Origin: Streptomyces sp. HPF1205
GTDB taxonomy: Bacteria > Actinomycetota > Actinomycetes > Streptomycetales > Streptomycetaceae
Length of the DNA stretch: 64,000 bases
Assembly (NCBI RefSeq): GCF_020400825.1
Contig: NZ_JAINVH010000009.1
Span: 186,001 to 250,000, forward strand
Reading direction: 5' to 3'
The translations under genes and the position numbers were made by a program. The notes under the pieces are model-generated. The model saw only the letters and a list, made by a program, of their open reading frames with translations, was not told the DNA's origin and did no database searches. Shown here one piece after another: positions 1 through 8,490 of this stretch (position 1 is the first letter of the stretch; every line of letters begins with the position of its first letter).

Positions 1-1
1 G

Positions 2-709
2 CGGTGCTGGGCGGCCGGACCGTACAACGTCGGTATCGCGACGGGCCCGGCCGGGCTGCTGGTGGTCGATCTCGACACGCTCAAACCGAGAGACGAGAAG
101 GGCACGCCTGACGGCGTGGCGTCCTTCTTGGCGCTCTGCGAGCGCGCCGGACAGGCCGCCCCTACCACCCGTACGATCCGGACTCCCAGCGGTGGACGGC
201 ACCTGTACTTCGCTGCCCCACCTGGCATCCGGCTGGGCAGCAGCGCGGGGACCCTGGCCAAGAAGATCGACACCCGGGCATGGGGTGGGCAAGTCGTCGC
301 CCCGGGCAGCGAGACGCCACAAGGCCCGTACACGGTCCTGGACGACTCGCCGGTTGCAAACCTACCCGAATGGCTACAAAAAGCTGTGAGGGCCCCACAG
401 AAGGCCACGGCGACCCCGTTTCGGCCCATGCTCATCCGGGATGCCCCTCGGCTGGCCGCAGTCGTCCTGGAACGGGAAACCGCAACTGTCGCGGCCACCG
501 CTGTAGGCAGCCGTCAAGCCGAACTGCTGCGCGCCGTGCGGGCCGTGGGCCGGTTTGTGGCCTGGGGAGATCTCGACCGCAGCGCCGTGGAAGCGGCTTT
601 TACCTGCGCGGGCGAGTCTGCGGGACTCCCGTCGGCCGAGTGTCGCGCCACGATCCGCAAGGCCCTGAACTACTCCATTCGCACTGCTTGGCCTCGGGAG
701 ACGGCATGA
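2..709 (+). CDS. Bifunctional DNA primase/polymerase (prim-pol), 5' end outside window
   Basis: The reading frame is open from the first full codon of the window and continues a prim-pol N-terminal domain, so the GTG at 62 is not the true start. Visible landmarks are N-V-G-I-A-T-G-P followed by V-V-D-L-D (residues 21-25 of the visible part), the metal-binding acidic motif, then S-G-G-R-H-L-Y-F (His at visible residue 67), the nucleotide-binding motif, and a W-G-G-Q-V-V-A-P-G-S segment. These are hallmarks of the archaeo-eukaryotic-primase-like prim-pol family (PF09250). In AICEs such proteins initiate replication of the excised circle. It overlaps the next gene by ATGA (706-709), implying translational coupling. 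At least the first few dozen residues are missing. Confidence 0.88.
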   Translation, partial: RCWAAGPYNVGIATGPAGLLVVDLDTLKPRDEKGTPDGVASFLALCERAGQAAPTTRTIRTPSGGRHLYFAAPPGIRLGSSAGTLAKKIDTRAWGGQVVAPGSETPQGPYTVLDDSPVANLPEWLQKAVRAPQKATATPFRPMLIRDAPRLAAVVLERETATVAATAVGSRQAELLRAVRAVGRFVAWGDLDRSAVEAAFTCAGESAGLPSAECRATIRKALNYSIRTAWPRETA

Positions 710-1074
710 CCACCCCGGACCCTCGCCCCGCAGGTAAAAGCCCAACGCACACCCCCGAGCAAATCAGCCCCGCCGAACCGGCCGCGCCTGACACGGCGAG
801 TAGCGCGCCGAAGGACGCCGCCCGTCAGGGCGTCCTTTCAGCTCTTCGTCCTGACTCGCACCAGAGCGACGGACGCCGGCCCACCGCGTGGCTTCACGTC
901 GTGGCTCCGCCGGACTGGCGCGCGATTCCCCGCGGCGAATCGCACTGCGCGTGCGGCCGGCACGTCGAAGCGTTCGGCCGCGCCGAAGTGCTCGCCCTGG
1001 TCCACGCACACAACGACCACCGCACCACATGCCCGCTCCGCGCCCCCGCACCCGAAAGGAGGCAGGCAGCGTGA
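706..1074 (+). CDS. Small AICE-associated protein with Cys/His zinc-finger-like C-terminus
   Basis: ATG at 706 overlaps the prim-pol stop, and the stop overlaps the GTG of the next gene (1071), so the three genes are tightly coupled. The product is about 122 residues. The first half is low-complexity Pro/Ala/Ser. The second half has a C-x-C-G-R motif followed by H-x-H and a final T-C-P-L, a spacing that could bind zinc. Similar small proteins with a C-A-C-G-R core sit between replication genes in many streptomycete integrative elements, from memory. No enzymatic motif is seen. It could be a replication accessory or DNA-binding protein; function is not assigned. Confidence 0.75.
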   Translation: MTTPDPRPAGKSPTHTPEQISPAEPAAPDTASSAPKDAARQGVLSALRPDSHQSDGRRPTAWLHVVAPPDWRAIPRGESHCACGRHVEAFGRAEVLALVHAHNDHRTTCPLRAPAPERRQAA

Positions 1075-2306
1075 CCACCGAGAACGGCGCCTCCCTGCTC
1101 GACGAGGTGGAAGCCTTCCACCGCCGCTTCAACGCCTTTCCCACGGAAGCGGCGTACGTCGCCGTAGTCCTGTGGGACGCACACACGCACCTGCTCGACT
1201 GCTTCGACTCCACACCCCGGCTCGCGTTCCTCAGCCCGGAACCGGGATCGGGAAAGACGCGCGGGCTGGAGATCTGCGGAACGCTGGTCCCCAACCCAAT
1301 GGCCGCCGTGAACGCCTCCCCGGCCGCGCTGTTCCGCGCGGTCTCCGGGATGGACGCGGGCCGTCCCACGATCCTCTTCGACGAGATCGACACCGTTTTC
1401 GGGCCGAAAGCCGGAGACAACGAGGAACTGCGCGGACTGATCAACGCCGGTCACCGCCGTATCGGGGTGTCCTACCGGTGCGTGGGCGACGGCGGGCAGC
1501 AGACCGTACAGGAATTCCCGGTCTACGCCGCCGTGGCCGTCGCGGGACTTGGCTGGCTGCCTGACACGATCCTGCACCGGTCGGTCATCATCCGGATGCG
1601 GCGGCGGGCCCCCAACGAGCACGTGGAACCCTTCCGGAGCCGTATCCACGAACCCGAGGGACACGCGCTGCGCGACCGACTCGCCAACTGGGCCGACTCC
1701 GTACGCGACCACGTGACCGGTGCCTTTCCCGAGATGCCGGAAGGAGTGACCGACCGGCCAGCGGACGTGTGGGAACCTCTGCTCGCGGTTGCCGACGCCG
1801 CCGGGGGCGACTGGCCGCAGCGGGCCCGGGAGGCGTGCGCCGCCCTGGTCGCTGCGGCTGCCGCGGGCGACAAAGCATCTCTGGGAATCCGGCTGCTCAC
1901 CGACCTGCGAGACACGGTCTTCAGTGGCGCGGACCGGATGCCTACGGCGCAGATCCTCGCCGCGCTCAACGCCCTGGACGAGGCTCCGTGGGCGGACATG
2001 GGCGGTAAGCCGCTGGACTCCCGCCAGTTGGCCAAGCGGCTGGGGGAGTACGTCACCGCCGACAACCAGCCCATCAAGGCTCGCAACATGCGCGTGGGCG
2101 AGGGAGTGTCCAAGGGCTACTACGCGGCCGATCTTGTCGACGCATGGGCCCGGTACTGCCCCCCTGTGCGGAAGTCCGCTACGTCCGCCACAACCGACGT
2201 TCCCGGAGCGTTGACCAGCGGCGACGGCGTAGCGGACGTGGCGGCCGGTAGCCGCTACGACGCCGCTACGGACGACGCTCCCGCTACACCCACGCTGCCG
2301 CTGTAG
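1071..2306 (+). CDS. DUF3631-domain P-loop ATPase, AICE replication module
   Basis: GTG at 1071 is chosen because AAAGGAGG lies 9-16 bases upstream and the codon overlaps the preceding stop. The protein is 411 residues. It has a Walker A P-G-S-G-K-T (58-63) and Walker B I-L-F-D-E-I-D (101-107), typical of a helicase/AAA-like NTPase core, followed by a C-terminal DUF3631 region (roughly 180-375) that ends in an S-K-G-Y-Y segment. The last 40 residues are low-complexity because the DNA there is full of a repeated heptamer (see the repeat entry). With the upstream prim-pol it forms the probable replication initiator/helicase pair of the element. Family assignment is strong; the exact biochemical role is inferred. 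Confidence 0.85.
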   Translation: MTTENGASLLDEVEAFHRRFNAFPTEAAYVAVVLWDAHTHLLDCFDSTPRLAFLSPEPGSGKTRGLEICGTLVPNPMAAVNASPAALFRAVSGMDAGRPTILFDEIDTVFGPKAGDNEELRGLINAGHRRIGVSYRCVGDGGQQTVQEFPVYAAVAVAGLGWLPDTILHRSVIIRMRRRAPNEHVEPFRSRIHEPEGHALRDRLANWADSVRDHVTGAFPEMPEGVTDRPADVWEPLLAVADAAGGDWPQRAREACAALVAAAAAGDKASLGIRLLTDLRDTVFSGADRMPTAQILAALNALDEAPWADMGGKPLDSRQLAKRLGEYVTADNQPIKARNMRVGEGVSKGYYAADLVDAWARYCPPVRKSATSATTDVPGALTSGDGVADVAAGSRYDAATDDAPATPTLPL

Positions 2307-2391
2307 CGCATCCGTCCGCTACGCCCAGCCCCGCCGCTACGCCGAAAGGGTCGTCTGACCTGCGGCGTAGCAGCGGTAGCGGCTGTAGCGG
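2176..2391. repeat. Iteron-like array of CCGCTAC / GTAGCGG heptamers
   Basis: The heptamer CCGCTAC occurs at 2176, 2252, 2263, 2281, 2316 and 2334. Its complement GTAGCGG occurs at 2229, 2376 and 2385, with near copies at 2303 and 2367. The array spans the last 45 codons of the DUF3631 gene and most of the gap before the excisionase. Clustered short repeats in both orientations beside replication genes are what iteron-type origins look like. A replication origin of the excised element is the likely reading, but this is an inference. Confidence 0.6.
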
Positions 2392-2455
2392 ACTTCGGGA
2401 GGGGGAGGGCCCCTCCTCCTCCCCAGACCACCGACACCAGCGCGAAGGAGAACCA

Positions 2456-2680
2456 GTGACCACCGCCGTCACCGACGCTGCTCCGATCACCGTTGCGCGT
2501 CGTCTGCACTGCGTGGAAGCGGCTGCCGAACTCATCGGCGTGGGCCGTTCCACCGCTTACGAGGAGATCCGGTTGGGACGGTTGCGAACGGTCCGCGTGG
2601 GCCGTCGCCGCCTGATTCCGACCGAGTACATCGAGGAGTACATCGACCTGCTCAAGGCGGAAGCCACCAACGCCGCCTGA
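2456..2680 (+). CDS. xis: Excisionase / MerR-like helix-turn-helix DNA-binding protein
   Basis: The GTG start at 2456 is preceded by GAAGGAG (2444-2450). The 74-residue product has the compact winged-helix layout of the HTH_17/excisionase family: C-V-E-A-A-A-E-L-I-G-V-G-R-S-T-A-Y-E-E-I, then the wing V-R-V-G-R-R-R-L-I-P. Placed directly before the integrase, as in pSAM2-type elements, it is expected to bind the attachment region and direct integrase toward excision. A hairpin terminator separates it from int, so the two may be expressed separately. Family certain; role inferred from position. Confidence 0.85.
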   Translation: MTTAVTDAAPITVARRLHCVEAAAELIGVGRSTAYEEIRLGRLRTVRVGRRRLIPTEYIEEYIDLLKAEATNAA

Positions 2681-2702
2681 TTCGCTTCCCACTTCTCCGA
2701 CG

Positions 2703-2733
2703 AAGGGCCGCGCTCGCACAGAGCGCGGCCCTT
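2703..2733 (+). terminator. Hairpin between xis and int
   Basis: A perfect 13-bp stem (2703-2715 with 2721-2733) closes a 5-base loop and is followed by CTGTTT. It lies 22 bases after the xis stop and 24 bases before the int ATG, so it can end xis transcription or attenuate read-through into int. Confidence 0.75.
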
Positions 2734-2756
2734 CTGTTTGAAAGGCTCGACGCTGC

Positions 2757-3944
2757 ATGACAACCGAACCGAAGACATCCCGCAAGGCGGGAAACGGCGC
2801 GGACTCGATCTACTGGGACGCTTCCAAGAACAGGTACGTAGGCGCGGCCTCCCTCGGCTTCACCCCGTCCGGCAAGCGCCGGCGAGTGAAGGTCCGCGGG
2901 AAGACGAAGACGGAAGTACGCGCCAAGCTCCGTGACCTCAAGAAGGAAGTGGAAACGGGCGTCAAGACGCCCGCCAACTACACCGTTACCGACGCTGTGA
3001 TCGACTGGATCGGCCGGGGCCTCAAGGGGCGCGACGAGAAGACCGTCGACAAGTGCCGGAGTCTTGCCGACAACCACGTCATCCCGTTCCTGGGCAAGGC
3101 AAAGCTCAAGGATCTGACGGCGGACGATGTGGACGACTGGTTGGACGACCGGGCCGACGTGCTCGCCACGCGATCCCTGCGAGAGGTCTACTCTGTGCTC
3201 CGGCGCTCCATCACGCACGCACAGCGGCGAGACAAGGTGCTGCGCAACGTTGCCGACCTGGTCACCGTCCCGGAGGGACGGCCGGGCCGACCTAGCAAGG
3301 CCCTGACGTTGGACCAGGCGAAAGCCGTGCTTGCCGCGGCACAGGGGACCAGGCTGTACGCCTACGTCGTGCTGTCCCTGCTCATCGGCATCCGCACCGA
3401 GGAGGCCCGGCCGCTCACCTGGGACCACGTCCACCTGTCGCCCCCGGACGGCACGGTGCCGCACGTGGAGGTCTGGCGGTCCGTGCGCCGGCACGGCGAC
3501 ACCAAGACCCGGAAGAGCCGCCGCACGTTGGCTCTGCCGCAGCAGGTGGTGAAGGTACTGGAGCAGCACCGGACGTGGCAGCAGCAGGAACGCGCGTGGG
3601 CAGGGCTGGAGTGGACGACGTCGGGCCTGGTCTTCGCCTCCAGGACGGCGAACGCGCTCGACGCCTCCCACGTCCGGCGCGACTTCAAGGCGATCGTCGT
3701 CAAGGCGGGACTCGCACCCGAATGGACGCCTCGGGAGCTCCGGCACAGCTTCGTGTCCCTGCTCTCCGACCACGGCATCCCGCTGGAGGTGATCGCCCGT
3801 GTCGTGGGTCACAGCAGCACGGCCACGACGGAAGCGGTCTACCGAAAGCAGCTCCGACCGGTGATCACCGAGGGCGCCGGCGCCATGGATGAGATCTTCG
3901 CCGTGGTTGGGGGCGGGGGAGAGGAGGACGGCGAAACCGGCTGA
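2757..3944 (+). CDS. int: Tyrosine recombinase (site-specific integrase)
   Basis: 395 residues. ATG 2757 is preceded by GAAAGG at 2740-2745. The N-terminus has an arm-binding-type domain (S-I-Y-W-D-A-S-K-N-R-Y..., residues 18-60), then a SAM-like core-binding region (about 78-160) and a catalytic domain with G-I-R-T-E-E-A-R (first Arg), R-E-L-R-H-S-F, G-H-S-S and the nucleophile region V-Y-R-K-Q near the C-terminus. This full set marks an active-looking lambda-type integrase. It stops 105 bp before the 3' end of tRNA-Pro, the expected attachment site. It would join attP of the element to attB in the tRNA. Length and motifs are normal for AICE integrases. Confidence 0.95.
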   Translation: MTTEPKTSRKAGNGADSIYWDASKNRYVGAASLGFTPSGKRRRVKVRGKTKTEVRAKLRDLKKEVETGVKTPANYTVTDAVIDWIGRGLKGRDEKTVDKCRSLADNHVIPFLGKAKLKDLTADDVDDWLDDRADVLATRSLREVYSVLRRSITHAQRRDKVLRNVADLVTVPEGRPGRPSKALTLDQAKAVLAAAQGTRLYAYVVLSLLIGIRTEEARPLTWDHVHLSPPDGTVPHVEVWRSVRRHGDTKTRKSRRTLALPQQVVKVLEQHRTWQQQERAWAGLEWTTSGLVFASRTANALDASHVRRDFKAIVVKAGLAPEWTPRELRHSFVSLLSDHGIPLEVIARVVGHSSTATTEAVYRKQLRPVITEGAGAMDEIFAVVGGGGEEDGETG

Positions 3945-3955
3945 TCAGCGGCCGG

Positions 3956-3977
3956 TGGCTCCCCTTCTGGCTCCCCT
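3956..3977 (+). repeat. Two direct copies of TGGCTCCCCT, possible integrase arm sites
   Basis: The decamer occurs at 3956-3965 and 3968-3977, 12 bp apart start to start, just after the integrase stop and before the tRNA. Paired short direct repeats beside the core att site are the usual form of integrase or Xis arm-binding sites. Proposed from position only. Confidence 0.4.
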
Positions 3978-3990
3978 GCGCACAAAAAGA

Positions 3991-4035
3991 AGGTCGGCGG
4001 AGCACCTACCAAGTTGGTAGGTGCTCCGCCGACCT
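3991..4035. terminator. Near-perfect 45-nt hairpin between int and tRNA-Pro
   Basis: 22 bases (3991-4012) pair perfectly with 4014-4035 around a single central base. It separates the + strand integrase from the - strand tRNA-Pro, whose 3' end is at 4049, so it can stop transcription in both directions. Being inside the element end, it could also be part of the attachment region. Confidence 0.75.
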
Positions 4036-4048
4036 GCTGCTTACCGAG

Positions 4049-4122
<74 letters not shown>

Positions 4123-4227
4123 GTGCAACGACGTTTACTTTAGCGGACGGCGGGCCGGAGGCGAAATCCGGTTTCGGGTGGGGGTGGGGCTTGCGGTGCG
4201 GCTACGGGGGGTGGCGGGGGTGGGACG

Positions 4228-5151
4228 TCAGGTGAGGGTGAGGAGGGTGGCCTCCGGGGGGCAGGCGAAGCGGACCGGGGTGTAGCGGTTGGCGCCGCAG
4301 CCGGCGGACACGTGGAGGTAGGAGGTGAACCCCGTGGCGGTGTGGGTGGACAGGCCCTTGACCCGGCCGGTGTCCAGGTCGCAGTTCGTGACCAGCGCGC
4401 CGTAGAAGGGGACGCAGACCTGGCCGCCGTGGGTGTGGCCGGCCAGGATCAGGGGGTAGCGGTCGGCCGTGAAAGCGTCCAGGACGCGCAGGTACGGGGC
4501 GTGGACCAGGGCCAGGTTGAAGTCGGTGTCCGGGTCGGGGCCGCCCGCCACGGCCTGGTAGCGGTCGCGCTTGATGTGCGGGTCGTCGAGGCCGGTCAGG
4601 CCCAGGACCGGGCCGTGGTCGAGCTTGACCTTGCCGCGGGAGTTGCTCAGGCCCACCCAGCCGGCCGCGTCGAAGGCGTCGCGCAGGTCGCCCCAGGGGT
4701 TGCGGATGACGCCGTGCCCGCCGTGGCTCTTGCCGTTCAGACCGTGCTGGCCGCGGGCCTTCTCGACCAGGTAGCGGCCGGGGTTGCGGAACTTCGGGCC
4801 GTAGTAGTCGTTCGAGCCGAACACGTACGTGCCCGGGAACTGCAGCAACGGCCCCAGCGCGTCGAGCACTTCGGGCACGGCGGTGGGGTCCGACAGGTTG
4901 TCCCCGGTGTTCACCACCAGGTCCGGGCGCAGCCCTGCCAGCGACTGCAGCCATCGTCGCTTCTTCGTCTGGCCGCTGACCATGTGGATGTCGGAGACCT
5001 GGAGGATCCGGATCGGGCGCATACCGTCCGGCAGTACCGGGATCTCCACGCGCCGCAGGCGGAACGATCGGGCTTCAAAACCCGCCGCGTACGCCACGCA
5101 GGCCACGCCGGCCGCCGTCACACCCAAGGGGATTCCGTATCGCGAGCGCAT
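4228..5151 (-). CDS. Metallophosphoesterase, membrane-anchored
   Basis: 307 residues. A short N-terminal hydrophobic stretch (about 8-25) suggests a membrane anchor or signal, followed by a calcineurin-like phosphoesterase domain with V-S-D-I-H (52-56), N-T-G-D-N, G-S-N-D-Y and G-H-T-H-G-G. These residues bind the two-metal centre. Proteins of this YkuE/YaeI-like type are thought to act on phosphoester substrates at the membrane; the substrate here is unknown. It is transcribed toward tRNA-Pro and diverges from the YqeY gene 150 bp away. Some codons near the C-terminus are G-rich but the frame is clean. Confidence 0.9.
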   Translation of the reverse strand: MRSRYGIPLGVTAAGVACVAYAAGFEARSFRLRRVEIPVLPDGMRPIRILQVSDIHMVSGQTKKRRWLQSLAGLRPDLVVNTGDNLSDPTAVPEVLDALGPLLQFPGTYVFGSNDYYGPKFRNPGRYLVEKARGQHGLNGKSHGGHGVIRNPWGDLRDAFDAAGWVGLSNSRGKVKLDHGPVLGLTGLDDPHIKRDRYQAVAGGPDPDTDFNLALVHAPYLRVLDAFTADRYPLILAGHTHGGQVCVPFYGALVTNCDLDTGRVKGLSTHTATGFTSYLHVSAGCGANRYTPVRFACPPEATLLTLT

Positions 5152-5301
5152 GTCCCCATCGTGTCAGAGTCCGGACCGCGCCCGCGCGACAGCCGCCGAC
5201 AGCCGCCGACCGGGGCGGCGGCGGGGTGGTCCCGTAGGCGGACCGGGGCCGCCCGCGCTTAATGCGCGGCATCCTCAGGGCCGGGGTGCGAAAATCGACG
5301 C

Positions 5302-5760
5302 ATGACCACCACGCTCAAGCAGCGCCTGCAGGACGACCTCACCGCGGCCATCAAGGGCCGTGACGAACTGCGTTCCGCCACGCTCCGGCTCACCCTCAGC
5401 GCGATCACCAAGGAGGAGGTCGCCGGTGACACCGCTCGCAAGCTCTCCGACGACGAGGTGCTGAAGGTGATCGCCCGGGAGGCGAAGAAGCGGCGCGAGG
5501 CGGCGGAGGCGTTCGCGCAGGGCGGCCGGCCGGAGTCCGCCGAGCGCGAGCGGGCCGAGGGCGAGGTCCTCGCGGAGTACCTGCCGAAGCAGCTCTCCGA
5601 CGAGGAGCTGGCGGAGATCGTCCGGGCCGCCGTCGCGGAGTCCGGGGCGGCCGGGCCCAAGGCCATGGGCGCCGTCATGAAGGTGGTCAATCCCAAGATC
5701 GCCGGGCGCGCCGAGGGCGGCCGTGTCGCCGCCGAGGTCAAGCGCCAGCTCGCCGGCTGA
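5302..5760 (+). CDS. GatB/YqeY domain protein
   Basis: 152 residues, the usual length for stand-alone YqeY proteins. It begins T-L-K-Q-R-L-Q-D-D-L and is rich in charged helices with S-A-I-T-K-E-E and E-Y-L-P-K-Q-L-S-D-E-E-L motifs diagnostic of the family. The domain resembles the tRNA-binding tail of the GatB amidotransferase subunit, but free-standing members have no proven role in tRNA amidation. It stands alone, divergent from the metallophosphoesterase and convergent with the penicillin-binding protein gene. Confidence 0.93.
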   Translation: MTTTLKQRLQDDLTAAIKGRDELRSATLRLTLSAITKEEVAGDTARKLSDDEVLKVIAREAKKRREAAEAFAQGGRPESAERERAEGEVLAEYLPKQLSDEELAEIVRAAVAESGAAGPKAMGAVMKVVNPKIAGRAEGGRVAAEVKRQLAG

Positions 5761-6171
5761 CCCGCCCGGACCGCCGGTCGCGAGTACCCCCGGTTGCGGC
5801 TACCGGTCGCGACCGGTAGCCGCAACCGGCGGTCGCGAGTATCCGGTCGCGAGTACGGCCCGAGGGTACGGAAACGGTCCGGGGTACGGACACGGCCAAG
5901 CAGCGGCCCCCGGGCTCACGGCATTCGCCCGGCCCCACGATCACGCCCCGTGCCGCAGCCCCGGGCCCCACGATTAGCGCCCCGGGTCACGGCCTCGGGC
6001 CCACGGCCACCACTCGGTTCCACGGCCCGCGCCCGCGGACCCGGGCCCATCGCCACCGCCCGGGCCCATCGCCACCGCCCCCGGCCCACGGCCTCGCCCC
6101 GGGCCCACCTGCCCGGGCCCACGTCGGGCGCAGGCCCACGTCAGGCCCAATCCCAGGCCCGGCCGCAGCCC
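5761..6171. other. Convergent intergenic region with 40-bp palindrome and degenerate GC-rich repeats
   Basis: A perfect 40-bp palindrome lies at 5790-5829 and can act as a bidirectional terminator for yqeY and the penicillin-binding protein gene. GGTCGCGAGTA flanks it three times (near 5776, 5833 and 5847). The rest is made of degenerate GGCCCACGGCC-type units, including a 19-bp tandem duplication at 6041-6079. No gene is seen: the long open frames here follow the repeat composition. Confidence 0.7.
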
Positions 6172-8490
6172 CTACGGCGTTCCTCCCGCGCCCCCGCGGC
6201 TGTTGCCGCCGTTCGAGGAGCCGCCGGAGGGCAGGAAGACGGTCGGCAAGGGGTTCGCGCCGGTGGTGCCGCCGGCCGTGCCCAGGGTGGTCGTGCCGGT
6301 GGTGCCGCCCGTTATCGGGCCGGCCGTGGTGCCCATCACCGTGACCCCGCCCGGGCCGCCGCCGTGCTTGCCGCCGTGCTTGTTGTTGGTCGGGTTGCCG
6401 CCGGGCTTGGCGGTGTCGCCCGGCTTCGGCTTCTTGGCCTTGTCCGGGATGTTCAGCGGCACGGTGACGAAGTCCAGCGCGGGCTGGCCGTCCAGTGCGC
6501 CGGAGACGGCGTCCCGCCAGATCGGGGCCGGGCCGTCGGCGCCGTACACCTTCGGGTAGTGGTGGCCGCCGATGGTGATGTCGATCATCCTGGTCTTGTG
6601 CCGCGGGTCGCCCATCCACACCGCCGCGGCCATGTTCGGCGTGTAGCCGGCGAACCAGGCCGCGTACCGCTGGTCGGTGGTACCGGTCTTGCCCGCCGTG
6701 GGCCGGCCGGTGAGGCCGGCCTGCGTACCCGTACCGTCCTCGACGACGCCCTTCAGCATGGTGTTGATGGTGTCGGCGGTCTTCTGCGACATGGCCTGGT
6801 TGCAGATGGACTTGGGCACGGGAAGGCTCTTGCCAGCCGAGGTGGTCACGGACTCGATGGCGATCGGCGTGCAGTACAGGCCGCGGTCGGCGAAGGCGGC
6901 GTACGCGGCGGCCACGGTCAGCGGCGCGACCTCGTTGGTGCCCAGGGTCATCGACTGGATCTGCTGCAGCGGCTTGCCGTCGGCGCGCACGATGCCGAGC
7001 TTGTCGGCCATCTTCGCGACCGGGCACACACCCACGGCCGCTTCGAGGGACACGAAGTAGGTGTTGATCGACTTCTGCAGCGCCTCGGGCATCGCGTACG
7101 GCCCGACCTCGTCCTTCCCCTCGTTCGGGATGTTGCCGCCGGCCGGGATCGTCCTGCCGTCGCAGGTGGTGACGGACGGGTAGGGCATCTCGTTCGGCGA
7201 CGGGTACGACTGGGCGGGCTGGTAGCCGGCCTCCAGGGCGGCCGCGGCGGTGATCGGCTTGAACGTCGAGCCGTTCTGGAAGCCGCCGCCCCCGCCCATG
7301 TCCTGGTCGACCGAGTAGTTGATCTGGGTCTCGTGGGCGCCGAAGCCGTACGGCCGGCTCTGGGCCATGGCGACGATCTTGCCGGTGCCGGGCTGGACCA
7401 TGGTCACCGCGGCGGCGATCGGGTCGCTCTTGTAGACGTGCTTCTGGATGCCGTCGATGGCCGAGGCCTGGGCCTTGGGGTCGAGCGTGGTCTTGATGGT
7501 CAGGCCGCCGGTGTACCAGGTCTTGGCGCGGTCCTCCTTGGTCTTGCCGAAGGCCGCGTTCTGCAGGAAGGTCTCGCGCACGTAGTCGCAGAAGAAGCCC
7601 GCGCCGTTGACCGCCGTGATGCAGCCGTTCTTCGGCGAGCTCACCTTGAGGCCGAGCGGGGACTTCTCCGCGGCCTGCGCCTGGGCCCGGGTGATGTCGC
7701 CGAGTTCGGCCATCCGGGCCAGGACCGTGTTGCGCCGCTTGACGGCTTCCTGCGGGTCGCTGATCGGGTCGTACCGGGTGGGGGACTGGACCAGGCCGGC
7801 CAGCATCGCGGCCTCGGTGAGGCTCAGGTTCTTGGCGTGCTTGCTGAAGTACCGCTCCGAGGCGGCCTCGATGCCGTACGCCTGCTCGCCGAAGAAGGTG
7901 ATGTTGAGGTAGTTCTCCAGGATCCGTTGCTTGCCCAGCTCCTTCTCGACCTGGATCGCGTACTTCATCTCCTTGATCTTGCGGCCGACCGTCTGCTGGA
8001 CGGCCTGGGCGACCTTGTTGGGGTCGTCGCCGGCCTCCTCCACGAAGACGTTCTTCACGTACTGCTGGGTCAGCGTCGAGGCGCCCTGGGTGCTGCCGCC
8101 GCCGCCGTTGTTGCTCAGCGCGCGCAGGATGCCCTTGAGGTCGATCGCCCCGTGTTTGTAGTAGCGCGCGTCCTCGATGTCGACGATCGCCTTGAGGATG
8201 TTGGGGCTCATGTCCGCGATGGGGACGACCGTGCGGTCCCGGGAGTACACGGTCGCGATCAGGCCCCCGTTGGCGTCCAGGATCTTGGACGCCTGGCTCA
8301 GCGGGGGCTGGCGCAGCTCACCGGGCAGGTCGTTGAAACCCTTGACCGTGCCCTTCGCGGACAGGCCGAGCGCGCCCGCGGCGGGCAGGGCGATGCCCGC
8401 CGCCACGACACCGGCCAGCACGCTGACACCGAGGAACTTGGCGGCTTGCTGGACTGTGGTCAGCCCCCCGCCGGAACGCTTGTGAGCCAT
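6172..8490 (-). CDS. Bifunctional class A penicillin-binding protein (transglycosylase/transpeptidase)
   Basis: 772 residues. A cytoplasmic Lys-rich N-terminus leads into one transmembrane helix (about 19-42). The GT51 transglycosylase domain follows with E-D-A-R-Y-Y-K-H-G (catalytic Glu106) and S-T-L-T-Q-Q. The transpeptidase domain has S-T-F-K (Ser408, Lys411), S-I-N (474-476) and K-T-G-T (601-604). It polymerises lipid II glycan strands and cross-links peptides outside the membrane. The last 80 residues are a Gly/Thr/Pro-rich flexible tail with G-G-T-T-G-T repeats. It is divergent from wblA, an arrangement known in Streptomyces. Motifs are all intact. Confidence 0.95.
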   Translation of the reverse strand: MAHKRSGGGLTTVQQAAKFLGVSVLAGVVAAGIALPAAGALGLSAKGTVKGFNDLPGELRQPPLSQASKILDANGGLIATVYSRDRTVVPIADMSPNILKAIVDIEDARYYKHGAIDLKGILRALSNNGGGGSTQGASTLTQQYVKNVFVEEAGDDPNKVAQAVQQTVGRKIKEMKYAIQVEKELGKQRILENYLNITFFGEQAYGIEAASERYFSKHAKNLSLTEAAMLAGLVQSPTRYDPISDPQEAVKRRNTVLARMAELGDITRAQAQAAEKSPLGLKVSSPKNGCITAVNGAGFFCDYVRETFLQNAAFGKTKEDRAKTWYTGGLTIKTTLDPKAQASAIDGIQKHVYKSDPIAAAVTMVQPGTGKIVAMAQSRPYGFGAHETQINYSVDQDMGGGGGFQNGSTFKPITAAAALEAGYQPAQSYPSPNEMPYPSVTTCDGRTIPAGGNIPNEGKDEVGPYAMPEALQKSINTYFVSLEAAVGVCPVAKMADKLGIVRADGKPLQQIQSMTLGTNEVAPLTVAAAYAAFADRGLYCTPIAIESVTTSAGKSLPVPKSICNQAMSQKTADTINTMLKGVVEDGTGTQAGLTGRPTAGKTGTTDQRYAAWFAGYTPNMAAAVWMGDPRHKTRMIDITIGGHHYPKVYGADGPAPIWRDAVSGALDGQPALDFVTVPLNIPDKAKKPKPGDTAKPGGNPTNNKHGGKHGGGPGGVTVMGTTAGPITGGTTGTTTLGTAGGTTGANPLPTVFLPSGGSSNGGNSRGGAGGTP

